A stretch of DNA of 32,856 nt, taken from assembly GCA_028066985.1 (NCBI GenBank), contig JALCBB010000008.1, positions 1 to 32,856 on the forward strand, written 5' to 3'. Each line of letters opens with the position of its first letter. Within the stretch, counting starts at the first letter, position 1. Position numbers and translations under genes: made by a program. Shown here in pieces: positions 15,953-22,862 of this stretch. The notes beneath the pieces were generated by a model. The model had not been told where the DNA came from. It ran no database searches and saw only the letters and a list, made by a program, of their open reading frames with translations. Origin of the DNA: Alphaproteobacteria bacterium (lineage in GTDB: Bacteria; Pseudomonadota; Alphaproteobacteria; JALCBB01).

Positions 15953-17476
15953 ATGCGTGACGAATTTGACGACAACACCGCCGCCGAATCTGGCGGCGCC
16001 GTCGCCGTTTCCGAAGGTGACGACAACAGCGTCGCCGAATTTAATGACGACTCCGACGGCGACACGCTGCGCGAGGAATGCGGCATTTTCGCGATCAACG
16101 AAACCGACGCCGCTCCCGACTTCGCGGTGCTGGGACTCCACGCCCTCCAGCATCGCGGACAGGAAGCCGTCGGACTCGTGTCGCGCCTTGACGGCCGCCT
16201 GCGCGCGCGCCGCGGACTCGGCACGGTGGGACGCGTCTTTTCCAACGACAGCCCGCCGCCGCGCGGACGCGCCGCGCTCGGACACCTGCGCTACTCCACG
16301 GCGGGCGACGCGGAGGCGGCGAACATCCAGCCCCTGCTCGGCGAGACGCGCTTCGGACAGGTCGCGATGGCGCACAACGGCAACATCACCAACGCCGGAC
16401 TGCTGCGGCGGGCGTTATTGGAGCGGGGGATGCGTTTCGCGTCCAGCGGCGACACGGAGGTGGTGTTTCAGCGCGTGGCGGCGAGCCGCGCGGCGTCTCT
16501 TGAGGACGCCCTCGCCGACGCGGCGACGGAATTGCAGGGCGCGTGGTCGCTGGCTTTGCTGACGGAGCGGCGAATGGTGGCGATGCGCGACCCGCATGGT
16601 TTTCGTCCGCTGGTGCTGGGTCGTCTGAACGGCGCGGCGGTGGTGGCGTCGGAGACCTGCGCGCTGGACATCATCGGCGCCGAGCATGAGCGCGACATTC
16701 GTCCGGGCGAAATTCTTTCCATCTCGGACGACGGCGGCGAGGAGTCGCGGATTGTCGCGGCGACGGAGACAACGACAGTGCCGGAGCGCTTTTGCGCGTT
16801 TGAGTTTATTTATTTCATGCGCCCGAACAGCGCGTTCATGGGACTTGAGGTGTCGGCGGTGCGCGAGCGTCTGGGGGCGGAGTTATTTGAGGAGAGTCAT
16901 GTCGCGGCGGATGTTGTGGTGCCGGTGCCGGATTCGGGGGTTCATTCGGCGGTGGGGTATGCGGCGGCGTCGGGCTTGCCGTACAGCCAGGGGATTTTGC
17001 GGAGTCATTACACGGGGCGGACATTCATTGAGCCGACGGAGAAGATTCGTCATCTTGGGGTGAAGTTGAAGTTGTCGGTGAATCCGGCGAGCGTGCGGGG
17101 GCGGCGGGTGATTTTGATTGACGATTCCATTGTGCGCGGTACGACGATGCCGAAGATTGTCGCTTTATTGCGGCGCGCGGGGGCGGTGGAGATTCATGTG
17201 CGTGTGGCGTCGCCGCCGTTTCGGCGTCCGTGTCATTACGGGATTGACACGCCGTCGCGTGACGAGCTGGCGGCGCATCGTTTCGGCGAGGGCGAGTTGA
17301 ACGAGCGGATAGGCGGTGACAGCCTGTCGTTTTTGTCGCTTGAGGGTTTGTATCGTGCTTTGGGCGGGGAGCGTGGAGAGGGTCGGCGTTTTTGCGATGC
17401 TTGTATGAGCGGCGAGTATCCGACGGTTCTGGCGGACCTGGAGGCCGGCCTTCCCGTCGGCCGCATTCATAATTAA
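15953..17476 (+). CDS. purF: Amidophosphoribosyltransferase, [4Fe-4S] type, long propeptide
   Basis: First committed step of purine synthesis, PRPP + glutamine to phosphoribosylamine. An Ntn glutaminase with nucleophile C43 (EECGIFAI) is followed by a phosphoribosyltransferase domain with PRPP loop VILIDDSIVRGTT. Cysteines 281, 427, 481 and 484 occur at spacings that match the four iron-sulfur ligands of the Bacillus subtilis enzyme, so a [4Fe-4S] cluster and maturation by propeptide cleavage are expected. The propeptide would be about 42 residues, acidic and Gly/Ala/Asn-rich; the Bacillus one is about 11. The start is set by the 3-base spacing after purN. The stop TAA directly touches a copy of the palindromic element. 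Confidence 0.95.
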   Translation: MRDEFDDNTAAESGGAVAVSEGDDNSVAEFNDDSDGDTLREECGIFAINETDAAPDFAVLGLHALQHRGQEAVGLVSRLDGRLRARRGLGTVGRVFSNDSPPPRGRAALGHLRYSTAGDAEAANIQPLLGETRFGQVAMAHNGNITNAGLLRRALLERGMRFASSGDTEVVFQRVAASRAASLEDALADAATELQGAWSLALLTERRMVAMRDPHGFRPLVLGRLNGAAVVASETCALDIIGAEHERDIRPGEILSISDDGGEESRIVAATETTTVPERFCAFEFIYFMRPNSAFMGLEVSAVRERLGAELFEESHVAADVVVPVPDSGVHSAVGYAAASGLPYSQGILRSHYTGRTFIEPTEKIRHLGVKLKLSVNPASVRGRRVILIDDSIVRGTTMPKIVALLRRAGAVEIHVRVASPPFRRPCHYGIDTPSRDELAAHRFGEGELNERIGGDSLSFLSLEGLYRALGGERGEGRRFCDACMSGEYPTVLADLEAGLPVGRIHN

Positions 17477-17816
17477 GAGACAAACGAAGCGCGGCCCCTG
17501 GCATTAGTGGGAGTTAAATAAGAGACAGACGAAGTGCGGCCCTTGGCATTAGTGGGAGTCTGACTAAGACATTCACAATGTCGGCTCAAGCGAACCGCAC
17601 CCGCTGATGCCCGCAGGCGCTGCCTGCAAAAAAATAAATTAAAGATTAAATGGACTATTTAAGGGGTCAATTAAATAAATTGCTTTCTTATTAATTTTTA
17701 ATTTTTTTTTGCGGGCTAGCCCGCACCCGTCTGCTGGCATTGTTCGCTTGAGCCGCTGTTGTGAATGTCTTAGTCAAACTCCCACTAATGCCAGGGGCCG
17801 TGCTTCGTTTGTCCCT
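17477..17816. repeat. Dispersed palindromic element, copy 3 (alpha arm, core, beta arm)
   Basis: The most complete copy fills the gap between convergent purF and the SDR gene. A 44-bp partial end (17477-17520) is repeated at once by a full left arm from 17522. The left arm ends in hairpin GCAGGC-GCT-GCCTGC (17613-17627). The AT-rich core contains GACTATTTAAGGGGTC. The inverted right arm begins with the 16-bp palindrome TGCGGGCTAGCCCGCA (17710-17725) and ends CTTCGTTTGTCCC. The arms differ in their inner parts (alpha and beta subtypes) and agree in their outer 60 or so bases. No coding capacity. Confidence 0.9.
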
Positions 17817-17824
17817 ATAATTAT

Positions 17825-18541
17825 TTAAATGCCGTGCGTCAGGCCGCCGTCAGCCAGAATGTTCTGGCCCGTGATATAGCCAGCGCCATCCGACATCAGA
17901 AACGCGACAGTCTCGCCCAACTCCTCGGCGCGTCCGAGGCGTCCGAGCGCGGAATCCGCGGCAGGGTTGGAGTCGCCGAAGTCCAGAGAATCCACAAACC
18001 CCGGCATAACGCCGTTGACACGGATGCCGTCGCCGCCGAAGCGCGTCGCGTAAAGCCGCACCATCGCGCTCACGCTCGCGCGCACCGCCGACGAAATCGG
18101 ATACACCAGACTCGGCTCCGCCGCGCCATACGCCGTGATCGCCACAACCGAACCGCCGCCGCCCTCGCGCATCACCGGCACGACCTCGCGCATCGCGCGC
18201 ACGAAACCGAGCAGCAGCAGGTCAACGCCGCGCCGCCAGTCGTCGTCGGAGAGCGCGAGGAGATCGCCCTTCGGAGGCCCGCCGCTGTGAATCAGGAGGC
18301 CGTCGATGCGTCCGCAGTGTTCGCGGGACGCGGCGACGACGCGCTTGATGTCGTCGGGGCTGTCCATTGAACCCCTGACGGCGAAGGCGCCGAGTTCGGC
18401 GGCGAGTTTCTCGCACGACTCGCTCGGCGACGACAGCGCCAGGCGCCATCCTGCTTTGTGGAGGGCGCGGGCTGAGGCGGCGCCCATTCCGCGTCCGCCG
18501 CCGAAGAGCAGCGCGACTTTCTGGTCTGGTGTTGCGGTCAT
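17825..18541 (-). CDS. Short-chain dehydrogenase/reductase family protein, atypical active site
   Basis: A 238-residue Rossmann-fold SDR protein. The nucleotide-binding glycine motif appears as FGGGRGMG (13-20). The C-terminal segment (RVNGVMPGFVDS, then YITGQNILADGGLTHG) is typical of FabG-like reductases. At the active site the usual YxxxK reads Y147-PIS-S151, so the catalytic lysine is missing. The family also contains members with a divergent motif here, so it may be a reductase with altered chemistry or a non-catalytic protein. ATG 18541 gives the standard SDR opening. It converges on purF across element copy 3. Confidence 0.8.
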   Translation of the reverse strand: MTATPDQKVALLFGGGRGMGAASARALHKAGWRLALSSPSESCEKLAAELGAFAVRGSMDSPDDIKRVVAASREHCGRIDGLLIHSGGPPKGDLLALSDDDWRRGVDLLLLGFVRAMREVVPVMREGGGGSVVAITAYGAAEPSLVYPISSAVRASVSAMVRLYATRFGGDGIRVNGVMPGFVDSLDFGDSNPAADSALGRLGRAEELGETVAFLMSDGAGYITGQNILADGGLTHGI

Positions 18542-18562
18542 TGTTTCTCTGTTTCTGCGGAG

Positions 18563-18591
18563 TTGCGGGTTTCGGCCGTGGTCTTTATAGT
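18563..18591 (+). promoter_or_regulatory. Sigma70-type promoter for tRNA-Arg(ACG)
   Basis: TTGCGG (18563-18568) and TATAGT (18586-18591) are separated by exactly 17 bases. They lie 33 bases before the tRNA start, a plausible distance for a short 5' leader. Position and spacing support it; activity is inferred. Confidence 0.55.
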
Positions 18592-18624
18592 AGGGGAAGG
18601 GGGAGGTTTTGCCAAACATGTTTT

Positions 18625-18698
18625 GCGCCCGTAGCTCAACTGGATAGAGCGTCTGACTACGGATCAGGAGGTTGGGGGTTCGAATCCTCCCGGGCGCG
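18625..18698 (+). tRNA. tRNA-Arg (anticodon ACG)
   Basis: A complete cloverleaf. The acceptor stem is GCGCCCG/CGGGCGC, the D-arm GCTC...GAGC, the anticodon loop CTACGGA with ACG at 18659-18661, and the T-loop TTCGAAT. Discriminator G is at 18698. The CCA end is not encoded. The ACG anticodon is normally edited to ICG by TadA and reads CGU/CGC/CGA codons. It borders the accessory region that ends near 21289. Confidence 0.95.
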
Positions 18699-18707
18699 CA
18701 CCTGTTT

Positions 18708-18782
18708 TTACGGCTCTTGTCCGTGCTTGCGCCACAGGTAGTGGGTGACGGAAACGGCGACACTCCAGCACAGCATCGCCTC
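18708..18782 (-). pseudogene. 3' remnant of an AbiJ-like gene
   Basis: Read on the minus strand it encodes [20 protein letters not shown], then GQEP and a stop. This is nearly the same as the end of the intact gene at 20279-21289 (GQKP and stop). No upstream part of the gene remains. The two base differences inside the shared 66 bp are both synonymous (Glu and Thr codons), so the fragment probably comes from a homologous gene that had been under selection and was not a fresh copy. It lies 9 bases after tRNA-Arg. Confidence 0.8.
18717..18782 (+). repeat. 66-bp direct repeat, left copy
   Basis: Matches 20288-20353 at 64 of 66 positions in the same orientation. It is part of the AbiJ-like 3' remnant. 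The two copies bracket the two membrane protein genes, like the ends of an inserted or recombined cassette. Confidence 0.9.
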
Positions 18783-18858
18783 ACCCACGGCATCTAGTAG
18801 TCAGCGTTTCTCGGGGAGTCTCCCCCGCCCTCCCACTTCCCTGTTTCTCAAGAAACAC

Positions 18859-18893
18859 CCCCTAGCCCATACTTGCCATCTCTGGGCTAGAGG
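18859..18893. repeat. Inverted repeat upstream of membrane protein gene
   Basis: CCCCTAGCCCA (18859-18869) pairs with TGGGCTAGAGG (18883-18893), 10 of 11 positions, with a 13-base loop. A shorter near-palindrome, GTTTCTCAAGAAAC, lies just before it at about 18842-18855. Either could be an operator for the gene at 18967. No T-run follows, so it is not a standard terminator. The rest of 18783-18966 shows no gene. Confidence 0.4.
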
Positions 18894-18966
18894 TTTATGC
18901 TCACACTGACAGTGCGCGGTTTTTGCTGCCTGACCACAAAGCCATTCGCAGGAAAGGAGGCTTACA

Positions 18967-19659
18967 ATGAAAATCGATGAGAAGGATGTAACCAGAGTTA
19001 TAATAACAATGGTGCCTATTGACATTTCTATCCTGTTGATAGAAAGGTGGGTTGTGGAGCATAACATTGGCTTCTTTTCATTCAGTGTTATGAATTCCTG
19101 GTTTGGCAGTGCCATCGTGTACTCCACCGGGTGGTACCCCCTCTCCTATCCTTTCCCTATATTTTTTTTAGTAGCGTTAGTCTTTGCTACTGTTGCCTCT
19201 GCATTCGCTGTCACCATTGTCTTCTTGTCCACCCGCGAATGTTTGCGGGTTGTGGATAAATTCCTGATTAAGGACTCTGCAAACGAGCGCACTTTGTTTT
19301 TTACCAAAGCCATATCCATTGGCTTGCTTGCGCTTTTCTCCTACTGCGTCATTCTCGCTATAATTATAGATAACCCGACAAGCCTCGGTGTCTTCTATTG
19401 CGCGGCTAGGGTATCAATTGTGGCTGCAATTTGGGCTGCCTATTGGGCTATACCGATTGCCATCAGCTCCAAAGAGCCAAATTACGCGCGTATCTGGTCA
19501 ACAGTGGCACTGTTGGCGTTTGCGACAGCATTGGCGGGACTGGCAGGGATCTACAACGGGATTGTCGTGCCCGAGGTGGTAGAGGAATTTCAAAAAACGC
19601 TGGAGGGGGCGCGGGAGGCGGTGGAGAATCTTCACAAAGCGTTAGAAGCGTTAGAGTGA
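18967..19659 (+). CDS. Multi-pass membrane protein of unknown function
   Basis: A 230-residue protein I do not recognise. Hydrophobic segments lie at about 11-26, 64-87, 115-134, 142-167 and 177-200. A charged, probably helical C-terminal tail follows (about 204-230, Glu/Lys-rich, possible coiled coil). A strong AAGGAGG site lies 8 bases before the ATG. It is a paralogue of the next gene: both open MKID and share FLS-x-R, then GLLALF-x-Y, then a W-x-x-x-W-A-x-P-x-A segment and Y-x-R-x-W before the last membrane segment. The base composition is visibly lower in GC and codon use differs from the flanking purine genes. The position beside tRNA-Arg and between direct repeats suggests acquisition. 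Confidence 0.75.
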   Translation: MKIDEKDVTRVIITMVPIDISILLIERWVVEHNIGFFSFSVMNSWFGSAIVYSTGWYPLSYPFPIFFLVALVFATVASAFAVTIVFLSTRECLRVVDKFLIKDSANERTLFFTKAISIGLLALFSYCVILAIIIDNPTSLGVFYCAARVSIVAAIWAAYWAIPIAISSKEPNYARIWSTVALLAFATALAGLAGIYNGIVVPEVVEEFQKTLEGAREAVENLHKALEALE

Positions 19660-19772
19660 TCGAGTGTAAAAACATGGTCACGGCTTTTATTCATATGCAT
19701 ACTTGAACATAATAACAGAATAAGGTACCATGAGATTTCTCGTGCGAGAAACTGGATGGAGAGGTATGCGCA

Positions 19773-20270
19773 ATGAAAATTGATACAGGGAAAGGCGGCA
19801 GAGTTCTGGTAACTACGCTGCTAATCGTTGCTACTGTGGGCTGGCTGAGCAGCGCAAGCCCCGAGTCTTTCCTGAGACACACATTGCCTTATCTTGTGGG
19901 CCTCGTTATTTCTGGATTCATATTTGTTTTCTTGTCCGTTCGCGGGTTTCGGTGGACTGTGCGCAAAGTATTGGTCAGAAGCACCACAAGCGAAGATGCC
20001 AAATTTCTTATTGAAGCCACAGCCACAGGCTTGCTGGCTCTCTTTTGCTATTCCTTCACCTTTTATCTGATTCTGATCGGTCACGGCGACGCCGCAGTAT
20101 TTGTATCAATAACTTTAGCTACATCTTGGGCCCTCTGGTGGGCTGTGCCCGTCGCATTTAACTCCGAAAACTCAAAATACGAGCGCGTCTGGGCGAAAAT
20201 AGTACTGCTGGTGTTCGCGGCAGGGTTGGTAGTATTTCTGCCTTTGTTGGCAGTCCTCGTGAACAGGTGA
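19773..20270 (+). CDS. Multi-pass membrane protein, paralogue of preceding gene
   Basis: A 165-residue protein with hydrophobic segments at about 10-26, 38-57, 82-102, 107-128 and 139-162. It aligns with the preceding protein through KFLI/KVLV, GLLALFCYSFTF, SWALWWAVPVAFNSENSKYE and the last membrane segment. It lacks the long first periplasmic or cytoplasmic stretch and the C-terminal coiled tail. GGAGAGG lies 8 bases before the ATG. A near-palindrome TTTCTCGTGCGAGAAA lies about 30 bases upstream. The stop lies 8 bases before the end of the opposite-strand AbiJ-like gene. The family and function are unknown to me. Confidence 0.7.
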   Translation: MKIDTGKGGRVLVTTLLIVATVGWLSSASPESFLRHTLPYLVGLVISGFIFVFLSVRGFRWTVRKVLVRSTTSEDAKFLIEATATGLLALFCYSFTFYLILIGHGDAAVFVSITLATSWALWWAVPVAFNSENSKYERVWAKIVLLVFAAGLVVFLPLLAVLVNR

Positions 20271-20278
20271 TGACATGT

Positions 20279-21289
20279 TCATGGTTTTTGTCCGTGCTTG
20301 CGCCACAGGTAGTGCGTGACGGAAACGGCGACACTCCAGCACAGCATCGCTTCGGCCTCGGTGATTGGAGGCCGCTTTTTACTGTCGGGTTGCCCATGTC
20401 GTGGACCATCGCTGGCATAGCCATACAGCCTGACAAGTGATGCCTCAAGCGCGCCGTGCAAATGCAGAGACTTAACCGCGTCCTGAAAATTTGACTCCCC
20501 GGTAAGGTCGCGCACCGCGGACTCGACAGCATGAACACTCTCGCGCACGGCTCCGTCAAAGTCTCTATTTTTGAGATTTTGTGAGGCGGCTCCCAGATGT
20601 TTTTTGACCTCTTGCCAGTCCGACTGTTCAACGCCCGCCACATTGGCTTGCATCATATCATCCTCCTCCGCCGAGCCAATTGGCTTTATGCGATATCGCC
20701 CATTGGATTCGGCCAAGTAGTACCCCTCCCTGTGCTTATCCAGGGATTCTTTTATTGTGTCGTTCAGTCCAGCGGATTCGCAGAACTCATCGTTGCACAG
20801 AAATTCGAGAAAATCCATGCATTTGTTAAATCCCGTCCGATCTGGAATCGTGCCGGGGGGAGTATGTTCGTTAGGCGATGAGAAGATGTCTGGCGAGAAG
20901 AAGCCTTCTCTATCAAGCGCCAAAATTTCTTCGGCATGGCCGAGAAATTTTCTTGCGAGACTGTGAACCTCATCCGCATCCCAATTGTGAGAAGATGCGA
21001 TCGAGAACGTCTGATTAGAGACACCTTCAAAGGTATAACGCACCTCGACGGATTCAGATTCTTTTCTGAGATAGTACCGTACATAATTTACCATGAAATC
21101 TCTCATCTGGAAGAAGGACATTGCCACCAACGAGTCCGCCAAACCTATAAACACATCCAATCTGAAGTCTTTGCTCAAAGTGCCCTGCTGATACGGAGTA
21201 GGAACAGGCTCGCCGCCGTGGCGCTGCGAGAACGGCAGGTCCTCGTGGGAATGACCTTTAGGGTCGCGGGGAGGTTTTTTGTCAGTCAT
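20279..21289 (-). CDS. AbiJ-related protein, possible defence gene
   Basis: A 336-residue protein. Its C-terminal part ([13 protein letters not shown], then LYGYASD...RHG and a final hydrophobic [17 protein letters not shown] segment) resembles the shared C-terminal domain of AbiJ-family and related hypothetical proteins often seen in abortive-infection contexts. This assignment is from memory of the motif. The N-terminal 200 residues are not recognised. The start at 21289 overlaps the purE stop by 8 bases (ATGACTGA), so it is translationally coupled to purE although unrelated in function. A 3' fragment of a homologue lies at 18708-18782. No enzymatic motif is evident. Confidence 0.6.
   Translation of the reverse strand: MTDKKPPRDPKGHSHEDLPFSQRHGGEPVPTPYQQGTLSKDFRLDVFIGLADSLVAMSFFQMRDFMVNYVRYYLRKESESVEVRYTFEGVSNQTFSIASSHNWDADEVHSLARKFLGHAEEILALDREGFFSPDIFSSPNEHTPPGTIPDRTGFNKCMDFLEFLCNDEFCESAGLNDTIKESLDKHREGYYLAESNGRYRIKPIGSAEEDDMMQANVAGVEQSDWQEVKKHLGAASQNLKNRDFDGAVRESVHAVESAVRDLTGESNFQDAVKSLHLHGALEASLVRLYGYASDGPRHGQPDSKKRPPITEAEAMLCWSVAVSVTHYLWRKHGQKP
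20288..20353 (+). repeat. 66-bp direct repeat, right copy
   Basis: Partner of 18717-18782, with two mismatches. It forms the last codons of the intact AbiJ-like gene. The interval between the copies holds only the two membrane protein genes and their leaders. Confidence 0.9.
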
Positions 21290-21860
21290 CCTGGGGATAC
21301 TCCGGGACAGAGGCGGTCTGGCGGGCGCGGAACGAAGACAATCGCTCCGACAAAACTTTATCATTAAGCGCCAGAATTGCAATACACAACAGCGCCGCGT
21401 TTTTCGCTCCATGCTTGCCCACGCCGAATGTCGCCACAGGAATCCCGCCAGGCATCTGCGCCGTCGCCAGCAAAGAATCCAAGCCCAGCAAGCCTCCCTC
21501 AAGCGGAACCCCCAATACAGGCTTCTGCGTCAACGCCGCCGTCACTCCCGCCAGATGCGCCGCCATCCCCGCGCCGCAGATAAACACCTCCACGCCGGAC
21601 GCGCCCGTCACATACGCATGATGCCGCGCAGGAGTGCGATGCGCCGAAATCACCCGCGCGTCATACGGCACCTTGAAGTCGTCCAGAATCTTCGCCGCCG
21701 CCTCCATCACAGGCCAGTCCGAACGACTCCCCATCAGGATCGCCACACGCGCCCCGCGCTTCACCGACACCTTTTTTGTCGGCGCCGTTTTTGTCGCCCG
21801 CTTCGCCGACGCCTTTTTTGCCGCCGTTTTCGCCGGTGCCTTTTTCGTTTTCCGTGCCAT
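21282..21860 (-). CDS. purE: N5-carboxyaminoimidazole ribonucleotide mutase, basic N-tail
   Basis: Class I PurE, interconverting N5-CAIR and CAIR; it normally works with PurK, which is not in this window. The catalytic core starts near residue 37: GSRSDWP (44-50), SAHRTP with H74, then [24 protein letters not shown] and GAKNAALL. Residues 1-36 form a Lys/Ala/Thr-rich tail ([17 protein letters not shown]) like histone H1 tails. ATG 21860 is preferred because AAAGGAG lies 7 bases upstream. An ATG at 21884 would fall before that site and overlap purC. The gene follows purC by 13 bases and overlaps the AbiJ-like gene by 8. Confidence 0.93.
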   Translation of the reverse strand: MARKTKKAPAKTAAKKASAKRATKTAPTKKVSVKRGARVAILMGSRSDWPVMEAAAKILDDFKVPYDARVISAHRTPARHHAYVTGASGVEVFICGAGMAAHLAGVTAALTQKPVLGVPLEGGLLGLDSLLATAQMPGGIPVATFGVGKHGAKNAALLCIAILALNDKVLSERLSSFRARQTASVPEYPQDD

Positions 21861-21873
21861 CACAAGACTCCTT

Positions 21874-22806
21874 TCATATCTCAATGTCCGCGAAACGCTC
21901 CGTCAACTCCGTGACGATCGCGTAGTTCTCCTCCACCAGCGACAACGGCGAACCCTCGCGGAACGCCTGCTTGTCCAACTGCAGACTCGGATCACCGCCA
22001 GGCCAGATGCGCCACGAGTCGTTGTCAATCACATCCGCCACCACCAAAGAGCCGTCGGCGCGGCGTCCCAGTTCAAACTTGATGTCCGCCAGCGCGACCG
22101 CGCCATGACGCGTCTCAACCGCAGACCACGCGCGCTCCAGAACGCGAAACGCCGGCAGAATAATCTCGTCATACGCGGACGACAACTCCGCCGCCGACAA
22201 CTCCGGCGACACCCGATGCAACGGCGAATCCGCCCGCACCTCCGCCTTCGCGCTGAATAAAAGCCACTCGGCGTCCGTCGCCAGAATGTAGGGGTCGGTG
22301 TGAACGCCGTCAGCCCATTTGCCGTCGCGCAGGAAACGCGCGCGCGCGTCGTTCTCCGACACCATCTCGGCCGTCTCCGTCGCCGGCGGCACCAGCAGCG
22401 TGGACTTGTGAAACAACTCGCGCACAGGTTCGTCAAAACGCAGCGGACCATCATCACGCCGCGCGCCGGGCTCGCGCTTCAGATAACTGCCCCACGCGAA
22501 ACGGCGCACCACGAACTCCAGCGGCAGCATCTCGCACGCATGACAGAGCAGGGCGTCGTCCGCCGACCGCGCGATGAACGCGGTCTTCACGCCGGCGCGC
22601 TCAAGCAGCGAGAAAACGCGCGCCGTCTGCGCCGTCTTGTGAACGCCGATGTCGCGCATCTCGGCGACACGCGCCGCGTCGCCTCCCGTGAGACGGTGGC
22701 GCGCCACGAGAAGCACCGTGCCGGACTCCGCGCCGCGCACAACGCGTTTCGTCTTGCCCTCGGCGATGAGGTCGGCGGCGGGGTCGCTGTCTGTGTTTGT
22801 GTTCAT
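21874..22806 (-). CDS. purC: SAICAR synthetase, PAICS-like type
   Basis: Phosphoribosylaminoimidazole-succinocarboxamide synthase, joining CAIR and aspartate with ATP. At 310 residues it is longer than the E. coli enzyme (about 237). Signature parts are IAEGKTKRV near the N-terminus, CEMLPLEFVVRRFAWGSYLKR, and VADVIDNDSWRIWPGGD followed by QLDKQAFRE. The last block is very close to what I recall of the SAICAR synthetase domain of animal PAICS. The order purC-purE also matches the domain order of PAICS. The purD stop is 56 bases upstream. The start at 22806 gives a short, non-conserved leader before the kinase-like fold. Confidence 0.93.
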   Translation of the reverse strand: MNTNTDSDPAADLIAEGKTKRVVRGAESGTVLLVARHRLTGGDAARVAEMRDIGVHKTAQTARVFSLLERAGVKTAFIARSADDALLCHACEMLPLEFVVRRFAWGSYLKREPGARRDDGPLRFDEPVRELFHKSTLLVPPATETAEMVSENDARARFLRDGKWADGVHTDPYILATDAEWLLFSAKAEVRADSPLHRVSPELSAAELSSAYDEIILPAFRVLERAWSAVETRHGAVALADIKFELGRRADGSLVVADVIDNDSWRIWPGGDPSLQLDKQAFREGSPLSLVEENYAIVTELTERFADIEI

Positions 22807-22862
22807 GGTCTGCTCCGTGGTTTGCGCGGTGTGATTCTGTCTACAGGTTTAATCCGCCGTCT

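Noticed and set aside
17600-17730. Inner hairpins of the repeat family as rho-independent terminators
   Set aside because: The hairpin is followed by A residues in one orientation and preceded by T residues in the other. Neither strand gives a stem followed by a U-run.
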